Source: DATCSE01 sp036568605
Lineage (GTDB): Bacteria; Pseudomonadota; Gammaproteobacteria; Burkholderiales; Burkholderiaceae_C
Direction of reading: 5' to 3'
NCBI GenBank assembly: GCA_036568605.1
Contig: DATCSE010000450.1
Location: 1 to 13,742 of the forward strand
Length of the DNA: 13,742 bases
Below are positions 1 through 7,221 of the stretch, piece after piece. The position numbers and the translations under genes are program-made. The notes beneath the pieces were generated by a model. It saw nothing but the letters and a program-made list of their open reading frames with translations. It made no database searches and was not told where the DNA came from. How positions within the stretch are numbered: position 1 is the stretch's first letter; every line of letters starts with the position of its first letter.

Positions 1-543
1 GAAGAGAGCGTGCGGCTCGCGGTGCAGACCGGCGTCGCCGGCCTGTCGATCGAGGACTCGACCGGCGATGCCGCGGCGCCGCTGTTCGCGCTCGATGATG
101 CGGTCCAGCGCATTCGCGCGGCGCGGCGCGCGATCGACGCGGCCGGCGGCGACACGCTGCTGGTGGGGCGTGCCGAATGCTTCCTGGTCGGCCGCCCGGA
201 TCTGGCCGAGACCATCGAACGGCTGCAGGCCTATGCGCAGGCCGGCGCCGATTGCCTGTACGCGCCGGGCCTGCGCAGTCGCGAGCAGATCGCGGCGGTG
301 GTCGCCGCGGTCGCACCCAAGCCGGTCAACCTGCTGATCGGCTGGGCCAGCGATTTGACGCTGGCCGACGCGGCCGCGCTGGGCGTGCGTCGGGTCAGCG
401 TCGGCGGCGCGCTGGCGCGCTCCGCCTGGGGCGGCTTCATGCGCGCGGCCCGGCGGATCGCCGAAGACGGCCGCTTCGACGGGTTCGCCGATGCGGCGTC
501 AGGCCAGGAGCTGAACAGCTTCTTCCAAGCCGATCGTGCATAA
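1..543 (+). CDS. Isocitrate lyase/PEP mutase-family protein, 3' part
   Basis: The frame is open from base 1, so the start lies outside the window; 180 C-terminal residues are visible, ending at TAA 541-543. The family has a TIM-barrel fold and cleaves or rearranges C-C or C-P bonds of small 2-oxo or carboxylic acids using Mg2+. The visible part begins just before the GLSIEDSTGD segment, whose Glu-Asp pair is the family metal-site motif. It continues with GRAECFLVG (equivalent of the ARTD segment), the AGADCLYAPG strand-loop, and a C-terminal RVSVGGALARSAWGGFMRAA segment typical of the PEP phosphonomutase-like branch rather than true isocitrate lyase. Substrate cannot be told from this. Related enzymes include oxaloacetate decarboxylase, methylisocitrate lyase and PEP mutase. 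The next gene is about 105 bp away on the same strand and no functional link is visible. Confidence 0.85.
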   Translation, partial: EESVRLAVQTGVAGLSIEDSTGDAAAPLFALDDAVQRIRAARRAIDAAGGDTLLVGRAECFLVGRPDLAETIERLQAYAQAGADCLYAPGLRSREQIAAVVAAVAPKPVNLLIGWASDLTLADAAALGVRRVSVGGALARSAWGGFMRAARRIAEDGRFDGFADAASGQELNSFFQADRA

Positions 544-648
544 CGCGAAACCGGCTGAAACAGTCGTGCCTCACGCGGCCCCGGCGCTTCAGTTGCCGGA
601 GCGCCTGCCGAAATCCATCTCAATCGACTTGAACATAAGGGAGATGGC

Positions 649-954
649 GTGACGACGAAACAGCGGACTCGACTCTCGGCATTGCGCGACCCGATCCGCG
701 TGTTGCGGGCTTTCGAGAACAGAGAGCTGCCGATGGACGCGACCGAGTACCTGCTCTCGTCGCGACGCGTCGATGCCGCGTTGCGCGAGATGGGCGTCGT
801 CGAGCTGATCGCGCTGGCGCGGGGAATGAAGCCGGTGGTCTCGCAGCTCGCCGAGAACGTTCTGATCGAACGCGGCGCCGATCATCTGATCGAGAACGCC
901 CCGACGCGCGCGGTCGCGCGGCTCGCGACCGAGGCGCTGCTGCTGCGCCTCTGA
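649..954 (+). CDS. Small hypothetical protein, 101 aa
   Basis: I do not recognise this protein. It is 101 residues, with no membrane segment or signal peptide, and it is Arg/Leu/Ala/Glu-rich and probably largely helical (for example VDAALREMGVVELIALARG). The GTG start is supported by AAGGGAG ending 5 nt upstream. An ATG lies at 644-646 in the same frame register as GTG+1, but it opens only ATG-GCG-TGA and is not a gene. The protein has natural composition and third-position GC bias in this frame, which favours a real gene over chance. It stands alone between the ICL-family gene and a converging small gene whose stop lies 35 bp downstream. No function is proposed. Confidence 0.6.
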   Translation: MTTKQRTRLSALRDPIRVLRAFENRELPMDATEYLLSSRRVDAALREMGVVELIALARGMKPVVSQLAENVLIERGADHLIENAPTRAVARLATEALLLRL

Positions 955-982
955 AGCAACGACAACGGCAAGGGATGTCGGC

Positions 983-998
983 GGCGCGCTCAGGCGCG
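983..998. repeat. GC inverted repeat between converging small genes
   Basis: GCGCGC-TCAG-GCGCGC forms a 6-bp, 4-nt-loop hairpin lying across the 3' end of the minus-strand 58-aa gene, just beyond the stop of the plus-strand gene at 954. It has no T-run on either side, so it is at best a weak or factor-dependent terminator for the converging pair. Confidence 0.25.
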
Positions 999-1166
999 CT
1001 GGCGAACGCGTGCGCGTACAAGGCGCGGCTGGCTGGTGGCCCAGCAGACCTCCAGCGTCCAGCTTCCGATGGCGACCAGCAGCCAGCCGGGCATCGGTTG
1101 GTAGCAGTCGACGTGGAAGGGCGAGCGCTTGCCGTACAGGCCGTTCGATACCGAGAACTTCACCAT
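990..1166 (-). CDS. Small hypothetical protein, 58 aa
   Basis: This short reading frame starts MVKFSVSNGLYGKRSPFH and ends RLVRARVRQRA at a TGA. Two tandem ATG codons (1169-1167 and 1166-1164) follow an AGGGAG Shine-Dalgarno at 1178-1173. The second has the normal 6-nt spacing and is chosen; the first would give 59 aa. The frame stays open further upstream, but that extension has no ribosome site. The product mixes a polar N-terminal third, a hydrophobic Trp/Cys-containing middle (PGWLLVAIGSWTLEVCWATS) and a strongly basic tail. That pattern could suit a small membrane-associated or nucleic-acid-binding peptide, but this is inference. It converges with the 649-954 gene. I recognise no family. 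Confidence 0.5.
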   Translation of the reverse strand: MVKFSVSNGLYGKRSPFHVDCYQPMPGWLLVAIGSWTLEVCWATSQPRLVRARVRQRA

Positions 1167-1529
1167 CATGATCTCCCTGTGCGATGCGTCAGCCTCGATC
1201 GTCACGAGGCCGGCCCGTACTCGCCATGCCCTGAATAGGGGACTGTTGTACGAACGCGCCGCGCGCTCCGTGATGCACGACGCAAATCGCAAGCCACCTC
1301 GCAGCGAAGACCAGGTGGAGACGGAGGGGTGGTTGGAGACGGTGCCGGCAGCGACTCACCTTCCGGACTGTTCGGCGTAGGGTTGGGTTTATGCGCCTCG
1401 CCACCGTCGTGTGGACTCTAGGCCGCCGGTCCCACGGTTTCGATCCCTTACCTCAGGGATTTCGCCGCTAGCATCGGCGCGCGCCGCCGCCTCTGTGCGT
1501 TCTTGCGCGCTTTCTTCGCCGCTTGGTCC
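1167..1529. other. Apparently non-coding stretch with short inverted repeats
   Basis: No convincing gene is seen on either strand in these 363 bp: the open frames lack ribosome sites and have shadow-like composition. The stretch should hold the promoter of the minus-strand 58-aa gene and that of the gene starting at 1530. Two small dyads are visible: CCCT-GAAT-AGGG at 1229-1240 and ATCCCT-TACCTC-AGGGAT at 1443-1460. A weak -10-like TAGCAT lies at 1469-1474 without a good -35. A 9-base direct repeat, TGGAGACGG, occurs near 1316 and 1336. I cannot assign a role to any of these. Confidence 0.4.
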
Positions 1530-2615
1530 ATGACCCGTACCCAACGTCGCTTCGCGATAGCCGCCACGACTTTGCTGGCGCTTGCGCTGCTCGTCTTCAT
1601 CGCGCTGCAGGTGGCGGTGCGGCAATTGCGTGCGCACATCGAAGCGGCACTCGGCCCGCGTGCGAGCATCGGTGCGATCGACGCCGGCTGGAGCGGCGTC
1701 GACGTGATCGATCTGCGCATCAAGGCGGCGCCCGGCTGGCCGGCCGACGACGAGCTGCGGGCGCGCCGCGTGCAGGTGCAACCCGATCTGCGCAGCCTGT
1801 TCGGCGGATCGTGGCGCATCGCGACCGTCCGGGTCGAGGACGGGTATGTCTCGGCGCTGCGCACGCGTGCCGGCAAGACGCGCGTGCTGCCCGCGCTGCT
1901 CGAGGAGCCGCGGGGCCACGATCCAGCCGAGGCAGCGTCCAGCACCGGTGCGCTGCCGCGGGTCGAGATCGGCCGTGTCGAGCTTGCCGGCACGCGGCTG
2001 GAGTTCTTCGACGCATCGGTGCGCCAGCCGGCACTGAAGCTGCGTGTCGAGCAGCTCGACGCGGAGGTCTCGCACCTGGTGCTGCCGGCGCTGGACGAAG
2101 CGATCGAGCTGCACGTGGCCGGCGTCTTCAAGGGCGTGCACCACGACGGCCGGGTCGGCCTCGACGGACGCTACACGCCGGCCACCCACGATGCGGACCT
2201 GACGCTGCGCTTTGCCGGCGTCGATCTGGTGGCGCTGCAGCCCTATCTGCTGAAGGTCGCCGAGACCGGCGTGCGTCGCGGCACGCTGGACCTCGATCTC
2301 CGCGCGGCCGTCCAGCACAACCGGCTGCGCGCACCCGGCACGCTGGTGCTGACCCACCTCGAGCTCGCGACCGACGGCGGCGCGCTCGCGACGTTCGCCG
2401 GCGTGCCGCGCAAGGCCGTGCTCGCGGCCATGACCGACAAGGGCAAGCTGGACGTCAAGTTCACGCTCGATGGGCGTCTCGACGACCCGTCGTTCTCGCT
2501 GAACGAGAACCTCGCGACGCGGGTCGCATCCGGCCTGGCTGAAAGCCTGGGGGTCAGCCTCTCGGGCGTCGTGAAAGGCCTGGGTAACGTCGTCAAGGGA
2601 TTGTTCGGGCGATAG
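1530..2615 (+). CDS. AsmA/DUF748-like membrane-anchored protein
   Basis: This 361-residue protein has one N-terminal transmembrane anchor (about residues 8-28, AIAATTLLALALLVFIALQV) after a short basic start. The remainder is a long periplasmic beta-rich region of the DUF748/AsmA-like type, a family of inner-membrane-anchored envelope proteins linked to outer-membrane or lipid homeostasis. Typical features are repeated amphipathic strands of the form 'EIGRVELAGTRLEFFD' and 'LDGRYTPATHDADLTLRFAG'. The C-terminal block GKLDVKFTLDGRLDDPSFSLNEN is followed by SLSGVVKGLGNVVKGLFGR, which closely matches how such proteins end. I chose ATG 1530 because the anchor follows it directly; an in-frame TTG at 1503 adds nine residues. 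Neither start has a clear Shine-Dalgarno. It is 224 bp from ctpA on the same strand, and both products act in the envelope. The family call rests on layout and end motif, not on a search. Confidence 0.75.
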   Translation: MTRTQRRFAIAATTLLALALLVFIALQVAVRQLRAHIEAALGPRASIGAIDAGWSGVDVIDLRIKAAPGWPADDELRARRVQVQPDLRSLFGGSWRIATVRVEDGYVSALRTRAGKTRVLPALLEEPRGHDPAEAASSTGALPRVEIGRVELAGTRLEFFDASVRQPALKLRVEQLDAEVSHLVLPALDEAIELHVAGVFKGVHHDGRVGLDGRYTPATHDADLTLRFAGVDLVALQPYLLKVAETGVRRGTLDLDLRAAVQHNRLRAPGTLVLTHLELATDGGALATFAGVPRKAVLAAMTDKGKLDVKFTLDGRLDDPSFSLNENLATRVASGLAESLGVSLSGVVKGLGNVVKGLFGR

Positions 2616-2739
2616 CGGACCATGCCGCCCCGGCCCGCACCTCCCGTGCCCCGCGAGCCCGAGGATCCGCCCGGCCAAAGGCCGAGCCCGACGTGTAACT
2701 TTACCGGGCACCTCGCGGCACCGGAAAAGGGGCGGGGAA

Positions 2740-2745
2740 TATACT
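2740..2745 (+). promoter_or_regulatory. Candidate -10 box upstream of ctpA
   Basis: TATACT (five of six consensus bases) sits about 95 bp before the ctpA start, in the only AT-richer pocket of this GC-rich gap. No good -35 is found 16-18 bp upstream (GGCACC at 2717-2722), so the call is tentative. Confidence 0.35.
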
Positions 2746-2839
2746 CCGACCGTCGTTTGCTCGAATTTCAGGCAGGGCGCCGGAAGCAAGATGGCACGGG
2801 GCGATCCGCTGGGATGGCCCAAGGTAAAAGGGGTCGTAC

Positions 2840-4285
2840 ATGGGTGCCAAACTCAAGGTCGCGGGGTGGATCACCGTCGGCGCGGTCGCCGGGGCGCTGG
2901 CCACGATGCAATTGCAGGCGACCGCCCGCAACGGCGTGGCCCAGCTTCCGCTCGAAGAGCTGCAGCAGATGGCCGCGGTGTTCGGGATGATCAAGACCGA
3001 CTATGTCGAGCCGGTCGACGAGAAGAAGCTCATTGGCGATGCGATCACCGGCATGGTGTCCGGCCTCGATCCGCACTCGCAGTACTTCGACAAGAAGACG
3101 TTCAAGGAATTCCGCGAGGCGACCACCGGCCGCTTCGTCGGCATCGGCATCGAGATGAGCATGGAAGACGGGCTCGTCAAGGTGATGACCCCGATCGAAG
3201 GCTCGCCCGCGTTCCGCGCCGGGCTCAAGAGCGGCGACCTGATCACGAAGATCGACGACACCTTCGTCAAGGGCCTGACCGTCGACCAGGCCGTCAAGCG
3301 CATGCGCGGCGAGCCCAACACCAAGGTGCTGCTGACCGTGTTCCGCAAGACCGAGAACCGCACCTTCCCGGTGACGATCACGCGCGAGGAAATCCGCGTG
3401 CAGAGCGTGCGCGGCAAGGTCGTCGAGCCGGGCTATGCATGGCTGCGCATTGGCCAGTTCCAGGACCGCACGGTCGACGACTTCGCGAAGAAGCTCGAGG
3501 AAATCTACAAGCAGGAGCCCAACCTGAAGGGCCTGGTGCTGGACCTGCGCAACGACCCCGGCGGCCTGCTCGAAGGCGCGGTCGCGGTGTCGGCAGCGTT
3601 CCTGCCCGGCGACGTGACGGTCGTGTCGACCAACGGCCAGATCGCCGACTCGAAGCAGACCTTCCGCGCGTCGCCGGCCGACTACCTGCGCCGCGGCGGC
3701 ACCGACCCGCTGCGCAAGCTGCCCGATGCGATCAAGCGCGTGCCGCTGATCGTGCTGGTCAACGAAGGCTCGGCATCGGCCAGCGAGATCGTCGCCGGCG
3801 CACTGCAGGACCACAAGCGCGCGATCGTCATGGGCGCGCAGACCTTCGGCAAGGGTTCGGTGCAGACGGTGCGCCAGCTCGGCCCCGACACCGCGCTGAA
3901 GATCACCACCGCGCGCTACTACACGCCCAGCGGCGCGTCGATCCAGGCCAAGGGCATCGTGCCCGACCTGATGATCGACGAGACCGCCGAGGGCAACCTG
4001 TTCGCCGCATTGCGCCCGCGCGAGGCCGACCTCGAGAAGCATCTGCAAAGCGGCCAGGGCCCCGAGCAGAAGGACGAAGCCCGCGAGAAGGCCCGCGAGG
4101 AAGCGCGCAAGAAGCTCGAGGAAGAAGTGGCGAAGAAGGCCAACACGCCGCCGAAGCCGCCGCTCGAGTACGGCTCGAGCGAGGACTTCCAGCTCGCGCA
4201 GGCACTGAACCGGCTGAAGGGCAAGACCGTGATGGTCAGCAAGACCGCGGTCGAGCGCAAGGCCGAGCCCGAGACGACGAACTGA
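2840..4285 (+). CDS. ctpA: Carboxyl-terminal processing peptidase (S41 family)
   Basis: This 481-residue periplasmic serine protease trims or degrades envelope and cell-wall-associated proteins from their C-termini. A signal anchor lies at residues 7-27. A PDZ domain covers about 95-180, with the GIGIEMSMEDG and GSPAFRAGLKSGDLI motifs. The S41 core covers about 195-385. The catalytic dyad is visible: Ser313 in NEGSASASEI and Lys338 in TFGKGSVQT, exactly 25 residues apart as in E. coli Prc (Ser430/Lys455), with Gln342 four residues on. LDLRNDPGGLL (234-244) is the usual core strand. After the core comes a highly charged Glu/Lys/Arg/Ala helix (about 405-433, likely coiled coil) and a short tail. 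AAAGGGG ends 6 nt before the ATG, supporting this start. A strong terminator follows, so ctpA ends its transcript before the moeB-like gene. Confidence 0.95.
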   Translation: MGAKLKVAGWITVGAVAGALATMQLQATARNGVAQLPLEELQQMAAVFGMIKTDYVEPVDEKKLIGDAITGMVSGLDPHSQYFDKKTFKEFREATTGRFVGIGIEMSMEDGLVKVMTPIEGSPAFRAGLKSGDLITKIDDTFVKGLTVDQAVKRMRGEPNTKVLLTVFRKTENRTFPVTITREEIRVQSVRGKVVEPGYAWLRIGQFQDRTVDDFAKKLEEIYKQEPNLKGLVLDLRNDPGGLLEGAVAVSAAFLPGDVTVVSTNGQIADSKQTFRASPADYLRRGGTDPLRKLPDAIKRVPLIVLVNEGSASASEIVAGALQDHKRAIVMGAQTFGKGSVQTVRQLGPDTALKITTARYYTPSGASIQAKGIVPDLMIDETAEGNLFAALRPREADLEKHLQSGQGPEQKDEAREKAREEARKKLEEEVAKKANTPPKPPLEYGSSEDFQLAQALNRLKGKTVMVSKTAVERKAEPETTN

Positions 4286-4329
4286 CATCCCTGGCGACGC
4301 ACGTGCGCAGGCCGTGCGCCACAATGCAG

Positions 4330-4360
4330 ACGCCCGTGCCCGCCACGGGCGTTTGTTCTT
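4330..4360 (+). terminator. Rho-independent terminator after ctpA
   Basis: ACGCCCGTG (4330-4338), loop CCCGC and CACGGGCGT (4344-4352) make a perfect 9-bp stem, followed by TTGTTCTT (4353-4360). It lies 45 bp after the ctpA stop and ends only 15 bp before the next ATG. Confidence 0.85.
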
Positions 4361-4375
4361 GAGGCCACGCACGTC

Positions 4376-5131
4376 ATGGACGACGACCAGCTTCTGCGCT
4401 ACTCGCGCCACATCCTGCTCGACGAGATCGGCATCGAGGGCCAGCAGCGGCTGCTCGACTCGCACGCGCTGATCGTCGGTGCCGGCGGCCTCGGCTCGCC
4501 GGTCGCGCTGTACCTGGGCGGCGCCGGCGTGGGCACGCTGACGCTGGTCGACCACGACACGGTGGACCTGACCAACCTGCAGCGCCAGATCGCGCACAAC
4601 CTCGCGCGCGTCGGCCAGCCCAAGGTCACGTCGGCCGCGCTGAGCATCGCCGCGGCCAACCCCGGCGTTCGAGTGCGCGCGCTGCAGCAGCGCGCCGATG
4701 CGCAGCACCTGGACGAATGGGTGCACGAGGCCGACGTCGTGATCGACTGCAGCGACAACTTCGTGACGCGCCAGGCGGTCAACGCGGCCTGCGTCGCGCA
4801 TCGCAAGCCGCTGGTCGCCGGCGCGGCGATCGGGCTCGATGGCCAGATCTCGGTCTACGACACGCGCCAATCCACGAACCCGTGTTATGCCTGCCTGTTC
4901 CCGCCCGATGCGGGCTTCGAGGACGTGGCCTGTTCGACGATGGGCGTGTTGTCACCGCTGGTCGGCATCATCGGCAGCATGCAGGCCGCCGAAGCGCTGA
5001 AGCTGCTGGCCGGCATCGGCGAATCGCTGGCCGGGCGGCTGCAGATGCTGGATGCGCGCAGCATGGCGTGGAGCGAGATCCGCGTCGCGCGCGTGCCCGA
5101 CTGCCCGGTCTGCGCGGCAGCGCGCGGCTGA
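4376..5131 (+). CDS. moeB: MoeB/ThiF-type adenylyltransferase (E1-like)
   Basis: This 251-residue E1-like enzyme adenylates the C-terminal Gly-Gly of a small sulfur carrier: MoaD for molybdopterin, or ThiS for the thiamine thiazole. The nucleotide site IVGAGGLGS is at 33-41, with Asp59 and Asp61 in LVDHDTVD. NLQRQ (67-71, Arg70) and Lys83 are the ATP-binding residues, and DCSDN (124-128) is the acidic site. Four zinc cysteines are in place: Cys170/Cys173 (CYAC) and Cys243/Cys246 (CPVC). Cys186 in FEDVACSTMG is at the position of the thiol used by ThiF. There is no C-terminal rhodanese domain, so this is the short bacterial form. MoeB and ThiF cannot be separated by motif alone; the ctpA neighbour is the arrangement I recall for the moeB-like gene in Burkholderiales. 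GAGG at 4361-4364 is a distant ribosome site. A terminator lies in its leader. Confidence 0.85.
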   Translation: MDDDQLLRYSRHILLDEIGIEGQQRLLDSHALIVGAGGLGSPVALYLGGAGVGTLTLVDHDTVDLTNLQRQIAHNLARVGQPKVTSAALSIAAANPGVRVRALQQRADAQHLDEWVHEADVVIDCSDNFVTRQAVNAACVAHRKPLVAGAAIGLDGQISVYDTRQSTNPCYACLFPPDAGFEDVACSTMGVLSPLVGIIGSMQAAEALKLLAGIGESLAGRLQMLDARSMAWSEIRVARVPDCPVCAAARG

Positions 5132-5154
5132 TCGCGAACGCTCTACCGCCGCGG

Positions 5155-6150
5155 TCAGTCCGCGGAGATGTTCGCCGCCTTGATGACCTTGGCCCAGCGC
5201 GCAATCTCGGCGTCGAGGAACGGCGCGAACCTGTCCGGACCGCGCGCGTCGATCCGGAAACCTTGCGCACGCGCCCGTTCCTCGACCTCCGGCGTCGCGA
5301 GGATCTTCACGACCTCGGCGCCGAGCTTCTGAACCGCACCATCGGGCGTGCCCGCCGGCACCATCAACCCGGTCCAGCTTTCGACTTGAAGCGCCGGCAT
5401 GCCGGCCTCGCCGGTGGTTGGCACGTCCGGCACGGCGGGATGCCGCGCCGTGCTGGCGATCGCGAGCGCCCGCAGCTTTCCGCTCCTGACATGCGCGATC
5501 GACTCGGGAAAGTTCGAGAACACCACATCGAACTGCCCGCCGATCAAGTCCGTCATCGAGGGCGCACCGCCCTTGTACGGCACATGCTGGATCGCAGTCT
5601 TCGCCAGGTCGTTGAACAGCGCCAGCGTCAGGTGCGGCGGCGTGCCGTTGCCGCTGGAGCCGGCATTGACCTTGCCGGCCCGGGCCGCCGCGATCAAGTC
5701 CTGGAACGACTGGATCCGGCTCGCTGCCGGCACGACGACCAGCATCGGCGAGCTCGCCATCAACGCGACCGGCTTCAGGTCCCTGCCGAAGCTGTACGGC
5801 GCCTTCGGGAACAGCGTGACGTTGATCGCATGCGTCAGCGTGATCGCGAGCAGCGTGAGCCCGTCTGGCGCCGCCTTCGCAACCGCATCGGCGCCGATCT
5901 GCCCGCCGCTGCCAGGTTTGTTGTCGATGACGACGCTGACCTTCCAGCGCTCACCGAGCTGCTGGCCGACCAACCGGGCCATCACGTCGGTCAGCCCGCC
6001 GGGCGGGAACGGCACGACATAACGCAGCGTCGCACCGGCCTTCGGGTAATCGTCGCCAGGTTGCGCCGATACCCTTCCGGCGAGGAAGGCCGGGGAGGTC
6101 GCCGGCAACAGGGCCAGCACCTGGCGCATCCAATCGCGTCGTCGTTGCAT
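5155..6150 (-). CDS. Bug-family tripartite tricarboxylate receptor protein
   Basis: This 331-residue periplasmic solute-binding protein belongs to the Bug/TctC family. It captures a carboxylate-type ligand for a tripartite tricarboxylate transporter. The export signal (residues 1 to about 30, ending RVSA-Q) begins MQRRRDWMRQ, whose RRDWMR resembles a Tat twin-arginine motif, although the hydrophobic stretch is short. Family motifs follow: YVVPFPPGGLTDVMAR (44-59), DNKPGSGGQIGADAVAKAAPDG (76-97), VPYKGGAPSMTDLIGGQFDVVFSN and a TGEAGMPALQVESWTGLMVPAGTP segment. GGAG ends 7 nt before the ATG. It lies 122 bp downstream of the hydroxyacid dehydrogenase gene on the same strand, so it is probably the last gene of that operon. 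No TctA or TctB membrane partner is in the window, which is usual for orphan Bug genes. It converges with moeB with a 23-bp gap. Ligand unknown; sulfolactate is a context guess. Confidence 0.92.
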   Translation of the reverse strand: MQRRRDWMRQVLALLPATSPAFLAGRVSAQPGDDYPKAGATLRYVVPFPPGGLTDVMARLVGQQLGERWKVSVVIDNKPGSGGQIGADAVAKAAPDGLTLLAITLTHAINVTLFPKAPYSFGRDLKPVALMASSPMLVVVPAASRIQSFQDLIAAARAGKVNAGSSGNGTPPHLTLALFNDLAKTAIQHVPYKGGAPSMTDLIGGQFDVVFSNFPESIAHVRSGKLRALAIASTARHPAVPDVPTTGEAGMPALQVESWTGLMVPAGTPDGAVQKLGAEVVKILATPEVEERARAQGFRIDARGPDRFAPFLDAEIARWAKVIKAANISAD

Positions 6151-6272
6151 CCCGCGTCTCCAGTCGAGCCTTGGATGCTGCCGTGGGCGCCGCGGCCCTG
6201 CAACCGATTGCTTGGAATATCGATATCAACGCGAGCGCAGCGCTTCCAGCGCAGCGGCACCGTTCTTCATCT

Positions 6273-7205
6273 TCAGCGCAAGGCCTCGAGCACGCGCTGC
6301 GCGATCAACGCCGAGACGCGCTCGTTCGATTCGATCGAGACGCCGGCGATGTGCGGCGTCAACAGGAGGTTCGGGCAGTCCGCGAGCACCGACCCGGCAG
6401 GCAAGGGCTCGGCCTCGAACACGTCCAGCGCCGCACCGCCCAATCGGCCGCTCTTCAGCGCCGCAGCCACAGCCGCTTCGTCGAGCACGCCGCCGCGCGC
6501 GCTGTTGATCAGGATCGCGCCGCGCTTCATCGTCGCGATGCGCGCGGCATCGAACAGCCGGCGCGTCGACTCGAGCAGCGGCACGTGCAGACTGACCGCA
6601 TCGGAGGCCGCGCACAACTCGTCCAGCGTCGCACAGCGGCGCACGCCATCGGTCGAGAACGCCGCATGGTCCGGCGCGAGCATCGCGTCGTACGCCAGCA
6701 CCTGCATGCCGACGCCGAGCGCGAGCCGAGCGGTCAGCTGCCCGATCGCGCCGAATCCGACCAAGCCCATCGTCTTGCCGCCGACTTCGCGACCCTGGAT
6801 CAGCGCGTTGCGCGGCCAGGCACCCGCGGCGACTTCGGCGGTCGAACGATAAGCACCGCGCAGCAGCAGCATCGCGGTCGCGACCACATACTCGGCCACG
6901 CTGCGCGCGTTCGCGCCGGTCGCCGGGATCACCCGGATGCCACGCGCCTCGCAAGCGGCAACGTCGATGTTGTCGAGCCCGACGCCCAGCCGCCCCACCA
7001 CGCGCAGCCGCGTCGCCTGCGCAAGCAGCTCGCCGCGCAGCTGCGTGCGGTTGCGAACGATCAGCCCGTCCGCGCGCGCCGCCTCGACGATCAGCCGGGG
7101 CGCATCGTCGACCAGCGTCGCGTCGTGCAGCACATCGTGACCGCCGGCACGCAGCGCCGCGACGGCGCGCTCGTCGATGAACTCACTGATGACGATGCGC
7201 GCCAT
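6273..7205 (-). CDS. D-2-hydroxyacid dehydrogenase, SlcC-like
   Basis: This 310-residue NAD-dependent dehydrogenase belongs to the D-isomer 2-hydroxyacid family (SerA type, no regulatory domain). The substrate-binding start MARIVISEFIDERAV is followed by RLGVGLDNID (72-81). The Rossmann motif is GLVGFGAIG (147-155). The catalytic residues Arg237 (NSARGGVLDE), Glu266 (DVFEAEP) and His285 (TPHIAG) are all present at family spacing. The ISEF-DE start, DATLVDD segment and 310-aa length resemble (S)-sulfolactate dehydrogenase SlcC as I recall it, which oxidises (S)-sulfolactate to sulfopyruvate. This is recollection, not alignment. Context supports it: it starts 16 nt after the suyB-like stop. AAGGG lies 6 nt before the ATG. 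Alternatives are phosphoglycerate, glycerate or another 2-hydroxyacid as substrate. Family is certain, substrate about even. Confidence 0.88.
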   Translation of the reverse strand: MARIVISEFIDERAVAALRAGGHDVLHDATLVDDAPRLIVEAARADGLIVRNRTQLRGELLAQATRLRVVGRLGVGLDNIDVAACEARGIRVIPATGANARSVAEYVVATAMLLLRGAYRSTAEVAAGAWPRNALIQGREVGGKTMGLVGFGAIGQLTARLALGVGMQVLAYDAMLAPDHAAFSTDGVRRCATLDELCAASDAVSLHVPLLESTRRLFDAARIATMKRGAILINSARGGVLDEAAVAAALKSGRLGGAALDVFEAEPLPAGSVLADCPNLLLTPHIAGVSIESNERVSALIAQRVLEALR

Positions 7206-7221
7206 GCTCGACCCTTCGCGC

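Noticed and set aside
644..652. ATG-GCG-TGA mini-frame overlapping the GTG start of the 101-aa gene
   Set aside because: The ribosome site is directly adjacent to this ATG with no spacing, while its distance to the GTG is normal. A two-codon leader with a purpose cannot be supported.
1389..2822. 477-residue minus-strand frame opposite the DUF748-like gene
   Set aside because: Its composition is shadow-like, and the plus-strand gene has a membrane anchor and a family-like C-terminus.
2768..4870. 700-residue open frame on the minus strand across ctpA and moeB
   Set aside because: It lies antisense to two clearly functional genes, has His/Arg/Asp/Val-rich composition typical of GC-rich shadow frames, and has no recognisable domain.
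5129..5157. Possible bidirectional terminator between the converging moeB and Bug genes
   Set aside because: Only ACCGC-C-GCGGT is present, with an impossible one-base loop and no T-run.
6217..6226. ATATCGATAT palindrome in the 122-bp gap before the Bug gene
   Set aside because: A 10-bp palindrome alone is weak. No -35/-10 pair could be fitted around it in the direction of the Bug gene.
4717..6852. 711-residue open frame on the plus strand across moeB, the Bug gene and the dehydrogenase gene
   Set aside because: It crosses three well-supported genes in other frames, is rich in Arg, Gly and Ala, and has no domain or ribosome site. It is a by-product of high third-position GC.
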